A stretch of DNA of 64,000 nt from Gammaproteobacteria bacterium. Its GTDB lineage: Bacteria > Pseudomonadota > Gammaproteobacteria > Pseudomonadales > UBA5518. The stretch lies in NCBI GenBank assembly GCA_016718385.1, contig JADKDK010000004.1:792319-856318 (forward strand), in the 5' to 3' direction. A program made the position numbers and the translations under genes. Each line of letters opens with the position of its first letter. Position 1 is the stretch's first letter. The notes beneath the pieces were generated by a model that saw only the letters and a list, made by a program, of their open reading frames with translations, had not been told where the DNA came from and ran no database searches. Below, in pieces: positions 1 to 8,290 of the stretch.

Positions 1-641
1 TCGGCAACGAGTTCGAACAGCCCTACATGCGGCAGCTGCGCGAATTCCTGCGCGCCGAGAAGGCTGCCGGCAAGCTCATCTACCCGGCCAGCGCGAACTG
101 GTTCAACGCCTTTCGCTGCGCGCCGTTCGCCTCGGTGGAGGTCGTGATCCTCGGCCAGGATCCATACCACGGACCGGGGCAGGCGCACGGGCTGTGCTTC
201 TCGGTGCCGCGCGGCGTCGATGTGCCACCGTCGCTGCGCAACATCTTCCAGGAACTGGATCGCGACCTCGGCATCGCGCCGCCCGCGCACGGCTGCCTGG
301 AGAGCTGGGCCACGCAGGGCGTGCTGCTGCTCAACAGCGTGCTGACCGTGGAGCGCGGCCGCGCCGCCTCGCACCAGGGCAAGGGCTGGGAGCGATTCAC
401 GGACCGCGTGGTGGAGGTGCTGAGCGCGCGGCGCGAGCACCTGGTGTTCCTGCTGTGGGGGAGCTACGCCGAGCGCAAGGGACGCATCATCGACCGAGAG
501 CGCCACCTCGTGCTGTCCTCGCCGCACCCCTCGCCGTTGTCAGCGCATCGCGGCTTCATCGGCAACGGGCACTTTTCGGCGGCGAACCGCTACCTCGAAG
601 CGCACGGCAAGCGGCCCATCGACTGGCGCCTGTCGCCGTAG
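1..641 (+). CDS. ung: Uracil-DNA glycosylase, 5' end cut by window
   Basis: Family 1 uracil-DNA glycosylase, which removes uracil from DNA to start base-excision repair. The catalytic motif GQDPYHG lies near position 150 and the DNA-binding loop HPSPLSAHRGF near 525-555, both as in E. coli Ung (229 residues). The open frame continues upstream of the first ATG (position 27) to the window edge with conserved residues (GNEFEQPYM), so the true start is outside the window and about 20 residues are missing. The C-terminus is complete. The stop codon overlaps the first palindromic repeat of the spacer that follows. Confidence 0.95.
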   Translation, partial: GNEFEQPYMRQLREFLRAEKAAGKLIYPASANWFNAFRCAPFASVEVVILGQDPYHGPGQAHGLCFSVPRGVDVPPSLRNIFQELDRDLGIAPPAHGCLESWATQGVLLLNSVLTVERGRAASHQGKGWERFTDRVVEVLSARREHLVFLLWGSYAERKGRIIDRERHLVLSSPHPSPLSAHRGFIGNGHFSAANRYLEAHGKRPIDWRLSP

Positions 642-779
642 GTCCGCATTCATGCTGACAAGCCGTGGGTCCGGATTCATCCGGACAGTGCCCGCCGTAG
701 GTCCGCATTCATGCGGGCAATTGTTACGTGTAGGGCCGCATTCATGCGGACCATTGTCCGGCTAAAGCCGAACCTACGG
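638..779. repeat. Cluster of five REP-like palindromes (GTAGG family)
   Basis: Five imperfect palindromes are packed behind ung at about 638-660, 665-689, 697-719, 729-753 and 755-779. Each begins or ends with GTAGG/CCTAC and has a TTCA (or TAAA) centre flanked by self-complementary arms, for example TCCGCATTCATGCGGA-type and TCCGGATTCATCCGGA. The last copy is inverted (ends in CCTACGG). They resemble REP elements found between genes in many gammaproteobacteria. No gene is visible in this spacer. Confidence 0.8.
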
Positions 780-799
780 TCGTCGGGGTGCTCGGGCCC

Positions 800-1225
800 T
801 CAGCGCGGCGGCAGGTCGAGCAGCAGCGTGTATTCCCTGACCAGGCGCCCGGTGGGCCAGCGCACCTCGACCACCACGTCGATGAACGGTTCGCTGAGCG
901 GCTTGTCGCTGCGGACCTCGACGCTGGCGTTGCCGCGCTTGTCGACGAGCAGTTCGAAGCGCAGCGCGGTGGCGAGCGCGGCGGGGTCGATGCCGAAGCG
1001 CGCGTAATCGGCCTCCGGGGCACGTCCGACGATGATCTCCTCCTGCGTGACCGCACCGAGGCTGCCGAGCGGGATCGACACGCGCAGCGGCTCGCCGACG
1101 CGCGACTGCAGGCTGGCGTTGCCGAGGCTGAGCGCCTGCGCCGCGCCCGCCGCCAGCAGGGCCGCCATCAGCATCAGGGCGCGCAGGCCTGCGCGCGAAG
1201 CGCCGTGCAATCTGGATGAACGCAT
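800..1225 (-). CDS. Secreted stand-alone FimV N-terminal domain protein
   Basis: A 141-residue protein with a signal peptide (hydrophobic run then AQA before LSLGN) and then only the periplasmic N-terminal domain of FimV/HubP: LGNASLQSRVGEPLRV at the start and FIDVVVEVRWPTGRLVREYT near the end, the block that closes this domain in FimV. Full FimV proteins are several hundred to more than a thousand residues and carry LysM, membrane and acidic TPR segments, all absent here. The ATG at 1225 has AGAGGTG eight bases upstream; a GTG at 1234 is the alternative. Likely a small periplasmic envelope protein; its role is unknown. Confidence 0.75.
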   Translation of the reverse strand: MRSSRLHGASRAGLRALMLMAALLAAGAAQALSLGNASLQSRVGEPLRVSIPLGSLGAVTQEEIIVGRAPEADYARFGIDPAALATALRFELLVDKRGNASVEVRSDKPLSEPFIDVVVEVRWPTGRLVREYTLLLDLPPR

Positions 1226-1393
1226 GAACCACACCTCTGGCGGGCCGGACCGTGAGCCGAGTATAGGCAGCGCCCCGGGATGCCGCCACCGCGGGCCGTG
1301 GCGCCCCCCGCCGGTGCGCGGCTACACTACGCGGCCCCCGACGCCGCGCCCGAGCGGCGCGGGTCACGCACCCAACCCAGCTGGAGCAACTAC

Positions 1394-1852
1394 ATGACCA
1401 CCGTTTTCGAGCGCCCCGCGGAGCTGATCGGCAAGGAAGGCACGCAACTCGGCGTGACCGACTGGCTCACGATCTCGCAGGAGCGCATCAACCTGTTCGC
1501 CGACGCCACCGGGGATCACCAGTGGATCCACGTCGATCCGGTGAAGGCCGCGAGCGGCCCGTACGGCAAGTGCATCGCGCACGGCTACCTGACGTTGTCG
1601 CTGGTGAACCTGTTCCTGCCGGAGCTGATGCGCGTCGACAACACCTCGATGGGCGTGAACTACGGTGTCGACAAGGTGCGTTTTCCCGCGGCCGTGCCGG
1701 TGGACTCGCGCATCCGTGGTCGCGGCGAGATCGTGGCCGCGGAAGAAGTGAAGGGCGCGGTGCAGGTGATCGTGCGTATCACGGTCGAGATCGAGGGTGG
1801 CGAGCGACCGGCCTGCGTGGTCGACACGATCTCGCGGTTCTTCCCCGCCTGA
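1394..1852 (+). CDS. MaoC-like (R)-specific enoyl-CoA hydratase
   Basis: A 152-residue single hot-dog domain protein of the MaoC/NodN type. The hydratase motif D-x4-H appears as DATGDHQWIH at about residues 38-47 and is followed by a HGYLTLSLV helix, as in (R)-specific enoyl-CoA hydratases such as PhaJ. It probably hydrates enoyl-CoA substrates in fatty-acid or polyhydroxyalkanoate metabolism. The ATG at 1394 (MTTVFERP) is chosen because it has GGAG upstream; the longer in-frame extension is low-complexity GC-rich sequence. It is transcribed on its own between two inverted or repeat-rich spacers. Confidence 0.85.
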   Translation: MTTVFERPAELIGKEGTQLGVTDWLTISQERINLFADATGDHQWIHVDPVKAASGPYGKCIAHGYLTLSLVNLFLPELMRVDNTSMGVNYGVDKVRFPAAVPVDSRIRGRGEIVAAEEVKGAVQVIVRITVEIEGGERPACVVDTISRFFPA

Positions 1853-1953
1853 GCGCTCGTTTCCGCTGCTGGACTCGCAGGCATTTTCCTGCCTGAAGGC
1901 TTTGTAATCGCGGGGTGCCGGAGCCGTTGCGTAGAATGGCGCGATCTCCCGAC

Positions 1954-2002
1954 GCAGGTCCGGTTTCGACCGGATAACCGTCCACAGGAATGCGGACCTA
2001 CG
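1954..2002. repeat. REP-like palindromes before the amidohydrolase
   Basis: A GCAGGTCCGGTTTCGACCGGA palindrome is followed within 25 bases by an inverted GGAATGCGGACCTAC half. They belong to the same GTAGG-type family as the repeats at 638-779 and sit directly upstream of the amidohydrolase start. Confidence 0.6.
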
Positions 2003-2014
2003 AGAGCCATTGCC

Positions 2015-3223
2015 ATGACCGCGCCCGACTATCGCCTGATCGACTGCGACAACCACTACTACGAGGCCGACGACTGCTTCACGCGGCACATCGAGCCGCG
2101 CTTTCGCGAGCGCACGGTGTGGGTGGACCGCAGCCGCGGCGACAGCATCGGCGTGATGATGCTCGGCCACAAGCGCCTGCAGTTCTTCAGCGCCGCGGTG
2201 GGCGACCACGTGGCGCCACCCGGTGCGATGGTCGAGTTCCTGCGCGGCGACACCGAGGAGGGCGGCGCGGTGAACCTGAACCCGGTCGCGGCGCAGGACT
2301 TCCCGCAGTTCATCGAGCGTGGCGCACGGCTGGCGGAGATGGACCGCCAGGGCGTCGAGGCAGCGGTGCAGATTCCCACGCTCGGCGTTGGTGTCGAGTG
2401 GCAGATGCGCGCCGATCCCGACTTCCACGAGGTGCTCTACCCGAGCATCCGCAGCTTCAACCGCTGGCTGGCCGCAGACTGGGGCTGGGGCGGCGACGGG
2501 CGCATCTTCTGCGACCGCGCTGATGTCGCTCGCGGACCTGCCGCACGCGCTCGAGGAACTCGAGCGCCTGATCGCCGAGGGCGTGCGCCTGGTGCTGCTC
2601 ACCACCGGGCCGGTCAACGGCCGCTCGCCGGCGGATCCGTATTTCGACCCGTTCTGGGCGCGCGTGCAGGAGGCCGGGCTGGTGGTGGTGTTCCACATCG
2701 GCGCCACCGGTTTCAACGCGATGCAGGCCGCCCCTGGGGCGAGCCCGCGAACCCGCCCTCGCACCGCTTCACACCGTTCAACACCTTCGTCGGCATGGGC
2801 GAGCGCACCATCATCGACCAGATCGCGGCGCTGATCTTCCACAACCTCCCGGACCGCTTTCCGGGGCTGCGCTTGCTGATCGTGGAGTACGGTGCGGCGT
2901 GGCTGCCGCACCTGCTGAAGACGCTCGACAAGATCTATCGGCTCGGCGACCACCGTTCGCGCTGGGCCTTCGGCAAGCCCGCGCTGAAGCCGAGCGAAAC
3001 CTTCCAGCGGCAGTTCCGCATCGTGCCCTTCTTCGAGGACGATATCGCCGCCGTGGCGCGCGCGGCCGGCGTGCAGTGCGTGCTCCACGGCTCGGATTAC
3101 CCGCACCCCGAGGGCCTGCATGCCTCCGCCGACATGCTGCGCGAGCTCGGCGCGTTCAGCGGCGCCGAGCAGCGGCGCATCATGCGCGGCAACGCCGCCG
3201 AGCTGCTGGGACTGGCACCCTGA
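2015..3223 (+). pseudogene. Amidohydrolase (Amidohydro_2), two compensating frameshifts
   Basis: A metal-dependent amidohydrolase of about 400 residues, of the type linked to aromatic or acyl catabolism. The start (MTAPDYRLIDCDNHYYE) and the end (VLHGSDYPHPEG, then HGSD-type metal ligands and a RRIMRGNAAELLGL tail) are in one frame. Between about 2510 and 2735 the conserved protein (ALMSLADLPHALEELERL, VVVFHIGATGF) is in the next frame. The first break fits one extra G near 2511; the second fits one missing C in a C run near 2730. As printed the gene cannot make the normal protein in its middle, but both flanks are well conserved, so a sequence error is likely. Confidence 0.75.
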
Positions 3224-3271
3224 CGCGCGTGCCCCCGCGCGGCGCGCGCGGCATCGCTGGGCTAGACTGTC

Positions 3272-3434
3272 GTAGGTTCGACTTCAGTCGAACAGGTGCC
3301 AGGATCCCGGCCAATGTCGGGCTGAAGCACGACCTACATGTAGGTCGGCATTCATGCCGACAAGCACGGTGGATACGGCAAGGCGGCGGCTTCGGCTGCG
3401 CCGCACCCTTGTCGGGCTGAAGCCCGACCTACGG
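3272..3434. repeat. Four REP-like palindromes
   Basis: Copies lie at about 3272-3295 (arms TTCGACTTCAGTCGAA), 3315-3338 (inverted, TCGGGCTGAAGC...), 3338-3362 (TCGGCATTCATGCCGA) and 3409-3434 (inverted, TCGGGCTGAAGCCCGA ending CCTACGG). Three different arm sequences occur within 165 bases, each self-complementary around a TTCA/TGAA centre. The two middle copies are joined head to head through CCTACATGTAGG. They fill the gap between the amidohydrolase and the EVE gene. Confidence 0.8.
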
Positions 3435-3452
3435 AGGCGGGAGGAACTGGCC

Positions 3453-3923
3453 ATGGCCATATGGCTGCTGAAGACCGAGCCGGCCGAATGCAGCCTCGAT
3501 GACATCCGCGCGGCCACCGGCGGCGTGATGCGCTGGGACGGCATCCGCAACTACCAGGCGCGCAACCTGCTGCGCGACGCGGTGCGCGTGGGGGACCTGT
3601 GCCTCATCTACCACGCGGGCATCCGCGAGCCGGCGCTGGTCGGCAGCGCCGAGGTGCTGCGCGCGGCGTATCCGGATCCGGCGCAGTTCGACGCCGCGAG
3701 CCCGCTGCACGATCCGGCGTCGAAGGCTGCGAGCCCGCGCTGGTTCTGCATCGATATCCGCTACCGCGAGCACTTTCCGCGCCCGCTCACGCTCGGCGTG
3801 ATCAAGGCGACGTCGGCGCTGGCTGCGATGGTGCTGCTGCGCCAGGGGCGTCTGTCGGTGCAGCCGGTGACCGACGCCGAGTGGCGCGTGATCGCGGGGC
3901 TGGCCGGAATGGCGCCGGCGTGA
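3453..3923 (+). CDS. EVE-domain protein
   Basis: A 156-residue protein made of a single EVE domain, a PUA-like fold that reads modified bases in DNA or RNA. The N-terminal WLLKTEP, the MRWDGIRNYQARN block near residue 30 and the GDLCLIYHAG strand are hallmarks of the family. Start ATG 3453 has GGAGGAA upstream; the printed frame extends further 5' only into repeat sequence. Its stop overlaps the GTG start of the patatin gene (GTGA), so the two are probably co-translated. Bacterial EVE genes are often stand-alone housekeeping genes; I see no restriction or defence genes beside this one. Confidence 0.85.
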   Translation: MAIWLLKTEPAECSLDDIRAATGGVMRWDGIRNYQARNLLRDAVRVGDLCLIYHAGIREPALVGSAEVLRAAYPDPAQFDAASPLHDPASKAASPRWFCIDIRYREHFPRPLTLGVIKATSALAAMVLLRQGRLSVQPVTDAEWRVIAGLAGMAPA

Positions 3924-5068
3924 GCACCGCGCTGATCCTCTCCGGTGGCGGCGCGCGCGCGGCCTACCAGGTGGGCGTGCTGCGCGGCGTGATGGAAATC
4001 CACGGCCGCGACCAGCTGCCCTTCGACGTGATCTGCGGCACCTCGGCCGGCGCGATCAACGCGGTGTTCATGGCGGCCAACGCGCATCGCCCGCGAGACG
4101 GTGTCGAGCGCCTGTACCGCGCCTGGCGGGGCATCAGCGCCGGTGACGTCTACGACCATGGCTGGGTGGCGGTGCTCGGCAACCTGTGGCGCATCGCGCG
4201 CTCCGCATTCAGCCGCGACGGGCGCGCCGCGCCCGGCGCGCTGCTCGACAACGCCCCGTTGCGCCTGATGCTGCGCAACTGGCTCGATTTCGACGCCGCG
4301 CAGCGCAACCTTGCCGAGGGCCTGCTGCGCACACTGTGCATCACCGCGATGGATTACGGCAGCGGCAGCTCGGTGGCCTTCTTCGACGGCGGCGACACCA
4401 CGCCGTGGAACCGGCTCTACCGCCGCGGCGAGCGCGCCGCGATCGCGCTGGAGCACGTGATGGCCTCGGCCGCGATCCCGGTGCTGTTCCCGGCCGAGGG
4501 CATCGGCGGGAGCTATTTCGGTGACGGCGCGCTGCGCCAGCTGCATCCGCTCAGCCCGGCGCTGAAGTTCGGCGCGACACGGTTGTTCGTGATCGGCGTG
4601 TCGGCGCCGTTCGCGCCGCCGCCCGGCATGACCGAGCGTCGCCGCCCCGGCATCGGGCAGATGGCCGCGCACCTGCTGAACCGCGAGTTCATCGACAACC
4701 TCGGCGCGGACATCGAGCAGGCGCGGCATTTCAACGAGGTGGGCGGGGCGCTCTCGCCGCCCGATCGCCAGCGCCACGGCATGCAGCCCATCGAGACGCT
4801 GGTGATCACCCCGTCGGCGCACTTCAACGAGATCGCGGCGCAGTACCTGCACAAGCAGCCGCGCACGATCCGGCTGCTGCTGCGCCTGCTCGGGACCACG
4901 TCCCGCGGTGCCGGCGCGAGTTTCGCCAGTTACCTGATGTTCGACAGCGGCTTCTGCGCGCGCCTCATGGACATGGGCTACCGCGACGTGATGGCCGAGT
5001 GCGGGCGCGTCCGGGAATTCCTGGACGCGCCGGCGCAGGAGCTCAGCCGCCTCCCGTCAGCGAGTTGA
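3920..5068 (+). CDS. Patatin-like phospholipase
   Basis: A 382-residue patatin-fold serine hydrolase. The oxyanion motif SGGGARAAYQVG is at residues 8-19, the nucleophile elbow GTSAG at about 42-46, and the catalytic aspartate is in GDGAL near residue 202. The DUF3336-free architecture and length match cytoplasmic patatin-family phospholipases that release fatty acids from phospholipids. It starts with GTG at 3920, overlapping the EVE stop by GTGA. Its last 26 bases overlap the end of the convergent nitronate monooxygenase gene. Confidence 0.88.
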   Translation: MSTALILSGGGARAAYQVGVLRGVMEIHGRDQLPFDVICGTSAGAINAVFMAANAHRPRDGVERLYRAWRGISAGDVYDHGWVAVLGNLWRIARSAFSRDGRAAPGALLDNAPLRLMLRNWLDFDAAQRNLAEGLLRTLCITAMDYGSGSSVAFFDGGDTTPWNRLYRRGERAAIALEHVMASAAIPVLFPAEGIGGSYFGDGALRQLHPLSPALKFGATRLFVIGVSAPFAPPPGMTERRRPGIGQMAAHLLNREFIDNLGADIEQARHFNEVGGALSPPDRQRHGMQPIETLVITPSAHFNEIAAQYLHKQPRTIRLLLRLLGTTSRGAGASFASYLMFDSGFCARLMDMGYRDVMAECGRVREFLDAPAQELSRLPSAS

Positions 5069-6170
5069 GGCGCTCGAGCGCATCGACGTACTCCTCCATC
5101 AGCCGCTGCACCACGCCGCGCGCGGTCTCGACGTGCCTGATCTGCCCCACCACCTGGCCGATGGGGTGGAACGCCACCTTGCGCGTGTCGCCCTGTGCGA
5201 CGTAGCGGTGGGTGCGGCGGATCGCGTCGGCGGTTACCAGGCCCTGCAGCGGCATGCCGAGCGGCTTGGGGTTATCCGGTTGCGCCCAGGCGTCGGTCCA
5301 GTCGTTGCGAAGCATGCGGCAGGGCTTGCCGGTCCACGACGGCGAGCGCACGGTGTCCTCGCTGGTGGCGGCGAAATAGCATTCCTTCTCCTCGGGCTCG
5401 GCGGCTGCTTCCGCGACGCTCAGCCACAGCGAGCCCGCCCACACACCCTCGGCACCCATGGCCAGCGCTGCCGCGACCTGGCGGCCGTTGCCGATGCCGC
5501 CGGCGGCCAGCACCGGTGTCGGGGCCACCGCGTCGATGATCTGCGGCCACAGCACGATAGAGCCCACCTCGCCGGTGTGGCCGCCGCCCTCGGAGCCCTG
5601 CGCGATGATGATGTCCACACCGTTGGCCTTGTGCTGCTTCGCCTGCTTGACCTTGCCGCACAGCGCGGCAACCAGTCGTCCGCTGGCGTGGATGCGGTCG
5701 ATGATCTCCTTCGGCGGCGTGCCCAGCGCGTTGGCGATCAGCTTGACCTGCGGGCGCTTCAGCGCTTCCTCCAGCAGCGGGGTGGCGGTGGCCTCGGTCC
5801 AGCCCAGCAGCCCGATCTCGTCGTCATTGTCTGGCCACTCGGGCACGCCGTGCTCGCGCAGCAGCTTCGCGGCGAAGTCGTGGTGCTCCTGCGGCACCAT
5901 GGCCTTGAGCTGCCGTTCCAGCTCCGCGGGATCCACACTGCCCATGCCCTCGTATTTCTGCGGGATCACGATGTCGACCGCGTAGGGCTTGTCGCCGATG
6001 TGCGCGTCGATCCAGTCGAGCTCCTCGCGCAGCTGCTCCGGCGTGAAGCCCACGGCGCCCAGCACGCCGAGGCCGCCGGCCTTGCTGACGGCGACGACGA
6101 CGTCGCGGCAGTGGGTGAACGCGAAGACGGGGATGTCGATCCCGAGACGGTCACAGAGCGAAGTGCGCAT
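5043..6170 (-). CDS. Nitronate monooxygenase / 2-nitropropane dioxygenase family
   Basis: A 375-residue FMN-dependent TIM-barrel enzyme. Visible family blocks are the N-terminal IDIPVFAFTHCRDVVVAVSKAGGLGVLG, the IIIAQGSEGGGHTGEVGS loop with its catalytic-region histidine, and the phosphate-binding PVLAAGGIGNGRQVAAAL. Members oxidise alkyl nitronates, though many group with acyl-CoA metabolism and their natural substrate is unknown. It stands alone on this strand and converges on the patatin gene with a 26-base overlap of the two 3' ends. Confidence 0.85.
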   Translation of the reverse strand: MRTSLCDRLGIDIPVFAFTHCRDVVVAVSKAGGLGVLGAVGFTPEQLREELDWIDAHIGDKPYAVDIVIPQKYEGMGSVDPAELERQLKAMVPQEHHDFAAKLLREHGVPEWPDNDDEIGLLGWTEATATPLLEEALKRPQVKLIANALGTPPKEIIDRIHASGRLVAALCGKVKQAKQHKANGVDIIIAQGSEGGGHTGEVGSIVLWPQIIDAVAPTPVLAAGGIGNGRQVAAALAMGAEGVWAGSLWLSVAEAAAEPEEKECYFAATSEDTVRSPSWTGKPCRMLRNDWTDAWAQPDNPKPLGMPLQGLVTADAIRRTHRYVAQGDTRKVAFHPIGQVVGQIRHVETARGVVQRLMEEYVDALERLNSLTGGG

Positions 6171-6367
6171 GGCGGCTTACCACTGGTTATTGGGGAGGAG
6201 ACCAATCATGGCGCCTGCCGCGAGGCGCAGGCAATGCAAATGCGGGTCAACGGCTCGTGTCCAAAGCGATCAGGTGCGGCCCCGGCGGCCCCGAAGGCCC
6301 CGGCGGTTGCCGCTCGGCGGGGGCAGCCCCTACACTGCCTGCCCGGTACCCCGAAGGATTCGTGCCC

Positions 6368-6874
6368 ATGGCATCGACGTTGACCAGGAGGCTGGCCCTG
6401 CTCGCCATCGCCATGCTGCTGGTGGCGTGTGCCGGCCTCACCGGGCGCATCGAGAACCCGCGCGTCACGGTCACCTCGCTGCGGGTGCTGCCGGCCGAGG
6501 GCGTGGAGCAGCGCGTCGAGGTGGGGCTGCGCCTGCTCAATCCCAACGATTTCGATCTCGACGCCAAGGGCATGGTGATCAGCCTGGGCATCAACGACGT
6601 ACCGCTGCTCAACGGCGCGACCGCCGACGTGCCGCGCGTGCCGGCCTATGGCGAGGCCGAGGCAAAGGTGGTGCTGTCGGTCAACCTGATGAGCGGGTTG
6701 CGGCTGGTGAGCCGCCTGATGCAGCGCCCGGACGAGCCGCTGCAGTACCGCCTGGAGGCGCGCCTCGACCTGCGCAGCCCGATGTGGAAGCGCCTCACGC
6801 TGATGGAGCAGGGCGAGATCTCGCCGCGCCCGCCGACATCGGTCAACGACAGCAACAAGGAGAATACGTTTTGA
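6368..6874 (+). CDS. LEA type 2 family lipoprotein
   Basis: A 168-residue protein with a lipoprotein signal (lipobox LVAC near residue 18-21) followed by a water-stress/LEA14-like beta domain: VTVTSLRVLPAEGVEQRVEVGLRL then LNPNDFDLDAKGMVISLGIND, the characteristic N-P-N-D turn. Such proteins sit in the envelope of many proteobacteria without known activity. ATG 6368 is chosen over the longer frame because the signal peptide begins there. The stop overlaps the TTG start of the SDR gene (TTGA), suggesting an operon with the SDR and the DUF3301 gene. Confidence 0.8.
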   Translation: MASTLTRRLALLAIAMLLVACAGLTGRIENPRVTVTSLRVLPAEGVEQRVEVGLRLLNPNDFDLDAKGMVISLGINDVPLLNGATADVPRVPAYGEAEAKVVLSVNLMSGLRLVSRLMQRPDEPLQYRLEARLDLRSPMWKRLTLMEQGEISPRPPTSVNDSNKENTF

Positions 6875-7848
6875 GCACTGCAGGTACCCTCGGCGCCGCC
6901 ACCACCACCGACGACGTGCTGTCCGGCACGGACCTGCGCGGCACCCGCGTGCTCGTGACCGGTGCCTCGGGCGGCATCGGCCTCGAAACGGCACGCGCGC
7001 TGGCCGCGCACGGTGCGGCGGTGACGCTCGCGGCGCGTGATGAGACAAAGCTCGAGAGCGCCGCGCGCGATATCGCTTCGCGCACCGGCAATGCCGATGT
7101 CGACTGGCTGCAGCTCGACCTGGCCTCGTTCGCGAGCGTGCGCGAGGCGGTGCGAACCTATGCGGCCAGGCACGATCGCCTGGGCGTGCTGGTGAACAAT
7201 GCCGGCGTGATGGCGAGCCCGCTGATGCGTTCGGCCGACGGCCATGAAATGCAGTTTGCCGTATGCCACCTCGGGCATTTCCTGCTCACCTGCCTGCTGG
7301 TGCCGCTGCTCGAGCGCGGGGCGCCGGCGCGCGTGGTGAACCTCAGCTCCGGCGGCCACAAGCTGGGCGGCGTGGACTTCGACGATCCGGATTTCCGCGC
7401 GCGCCCCTACGACAAGTGGGTGGCGTACGGCCAGGCCAAGACCGCCAACATCCTGTTCTCGGTGGAGCTCACGCGCCGCCTGTCCGGCTGCGGCATCACG
7501 TCGAATGCCGTGCACCCGGGGGCAATCGGTACCACCGACCTCGCCCGCTACCTCGAGCCGACGGACTTCGCCGAGATGATGCGGCGCACGAAGTTCAGCG
7601 ACCGCATCCCGTTCAAGTCGATGGAGGCGGGGGCGGCGACGTCGGTGTGGGCGGCCACGGCCCCGGAGCTCGCGGGGCGTGGCGGGCTCTATCTCGAGGA
7701 TTGCCACGTGGCCGCGGTGAGCGACGATCTCGGCAACGGCCAGGACGGCTACCGCAGCTACGCGAGCGATCCGGCAGCGGCGCGACGCCTGTGGACCCTG
7801 TCGGAGCAGGCCGTCGGCGAGCGTTTCGCGTGGGGCGACGATGACTGA
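6871..7848 (+). CDS. Short-chain dehydrogenase/reductase
   Basis: A 325-residue NAD(P)-dependent SDR resembling retinol-dehydrogenase-like/oxidoreductase members. The cofactor motif TGASGGIG lies near residues 31-38, NNAGVM near 110, and the catalytic YGQAK (Y-x3-K) near 188-192. The start is TTG at 6871 because AAGGAG is eight bases upstream and it overlaps the previous stop. The 3' end overlaps the DUF3301 start by eight bases. Substrate unknown. Confidence 0.87.
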   Translation: MSTAGTLGAATTTDDVLSGTDLRGTRVLVTGASGGIGLETARALAAHGAAVTLAARDETKLESAARDIASRTGNADVDWLQLDLASFASVREAVRTYAARHDRLGVLVNNAGVMASPLMRSADGHEMQFAVCHLGHFLLTCLLVPLLERGAPARVVNLSSGGHKLGGVDFDDPDFRARPYDKWVAYGQAKTANILFSVELTRRLSGCGITSNAVHPGAIGTTDLARYLEPTDFAEMMRRTKFSDRIPFKSMEAGAATSVWAATAPELAGRGGLYLEDCHVAAVSDDLGNGQDGYRSYASDPAAARRLWTLSEQAVGERFAWGDDD

Positions 7849-8155
7849 GGAGATGCTCCTCGGTGCGCTGCTGGCGCTGGCGGCGTGGCTGTACTACGAC
7901 GGCATGCGCGTGCGCGAGCAGGCGCTGCGCGCGGGCCGCGACTACTGCCGCAACGTGGGGCTGCAGATGCTCGATGAAACCGTGAGCCGCCAGCGCATCG
8001 GGCTGGCGCGCGACGGCAGCGGGCAGGTGCGCATCCGGCGCAACTACGGTTTCGAATTCACCAGCGACGGCGAGCGCCGCTACCACGGCGAGATCACCAT
8101 GCTCGGCATGAGCGTGCAGGGCGTGCAGGTCGAACTCCACCGCATGCTGCACTGA
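7841..8155 (+). CDS. DUF3301 membrane-anchored protein
   Basis: A 104-residue protein with one N-terminal membrane helix (LLGALLALAAWLYY) and the DUF3301 block: a D-x-x-R-x-R-E-x-A segment, CRNVGLQMLDETV and RRNYGFEFTSDGE. The family is widespread in gammaproteobacteria and has no assigned function. It overlaps the SDR end, so it is the last gene of the LEA/SDR operon. This family is one reason for reading the host as gammaproteobacterial. Confidence 0.8.
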   Translation: MTEEMLLGALLALAAWLYYDGMRVREQALRAGRDYCRNVGLQMLDETVSRQRIGLARDGSGQVRIRRNYGFEFTSDGERRYHGEITMLGMSVQGVQVELHRMLH

Positions 8156-8175
8156 CCCCATCCCTGGCGACATCC

Positions 8176-8290
8176 GTGGGTCGCCATTTTTGTAGGTCGC
8201 CATTCATGGTGACATCTGTAGGTCGCCATCGGCATCATGGCGACGAGTGCCGTCGGGAATGCACCCGTCGGCATGAATGCCGACCTACAG
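8176..8290. repeat. Array of REP-like palindromes between convergent genes
   Basis: Between DUF3301 (+) and the AstE-like gene (-) are GTGGGTCGCCATTT, GTAGGTCGCCATTCATGGTGA, GTAGGTCGCCATCGGCATCATGGCGA and, inverted, GTCGGCATGAATGCCGACCTAC. The arms again vary (TCGCCA/TGGTGA, TCGGCA/TGCCGA) while GTAGG and the ATTCAT centre are kept. They occupy the whole space between the two convergent stop codons and could also end transcription. Confidence 0.75.

Noticed and set aside
1364..3121. 585-codon open frame on the minus strand across MaoC and the amidohydrolase
   Set aside because: It is antisense to two recognisable genes, has no family motif and reflects the lack of stop codons in very GC-rich sequence.
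5133..6383. 416-codon plus-strand frame over the nitronate monooxygenase
   Set aside because: Complementary to a clear enzyme gene; composition is typical of an antisense shadow.
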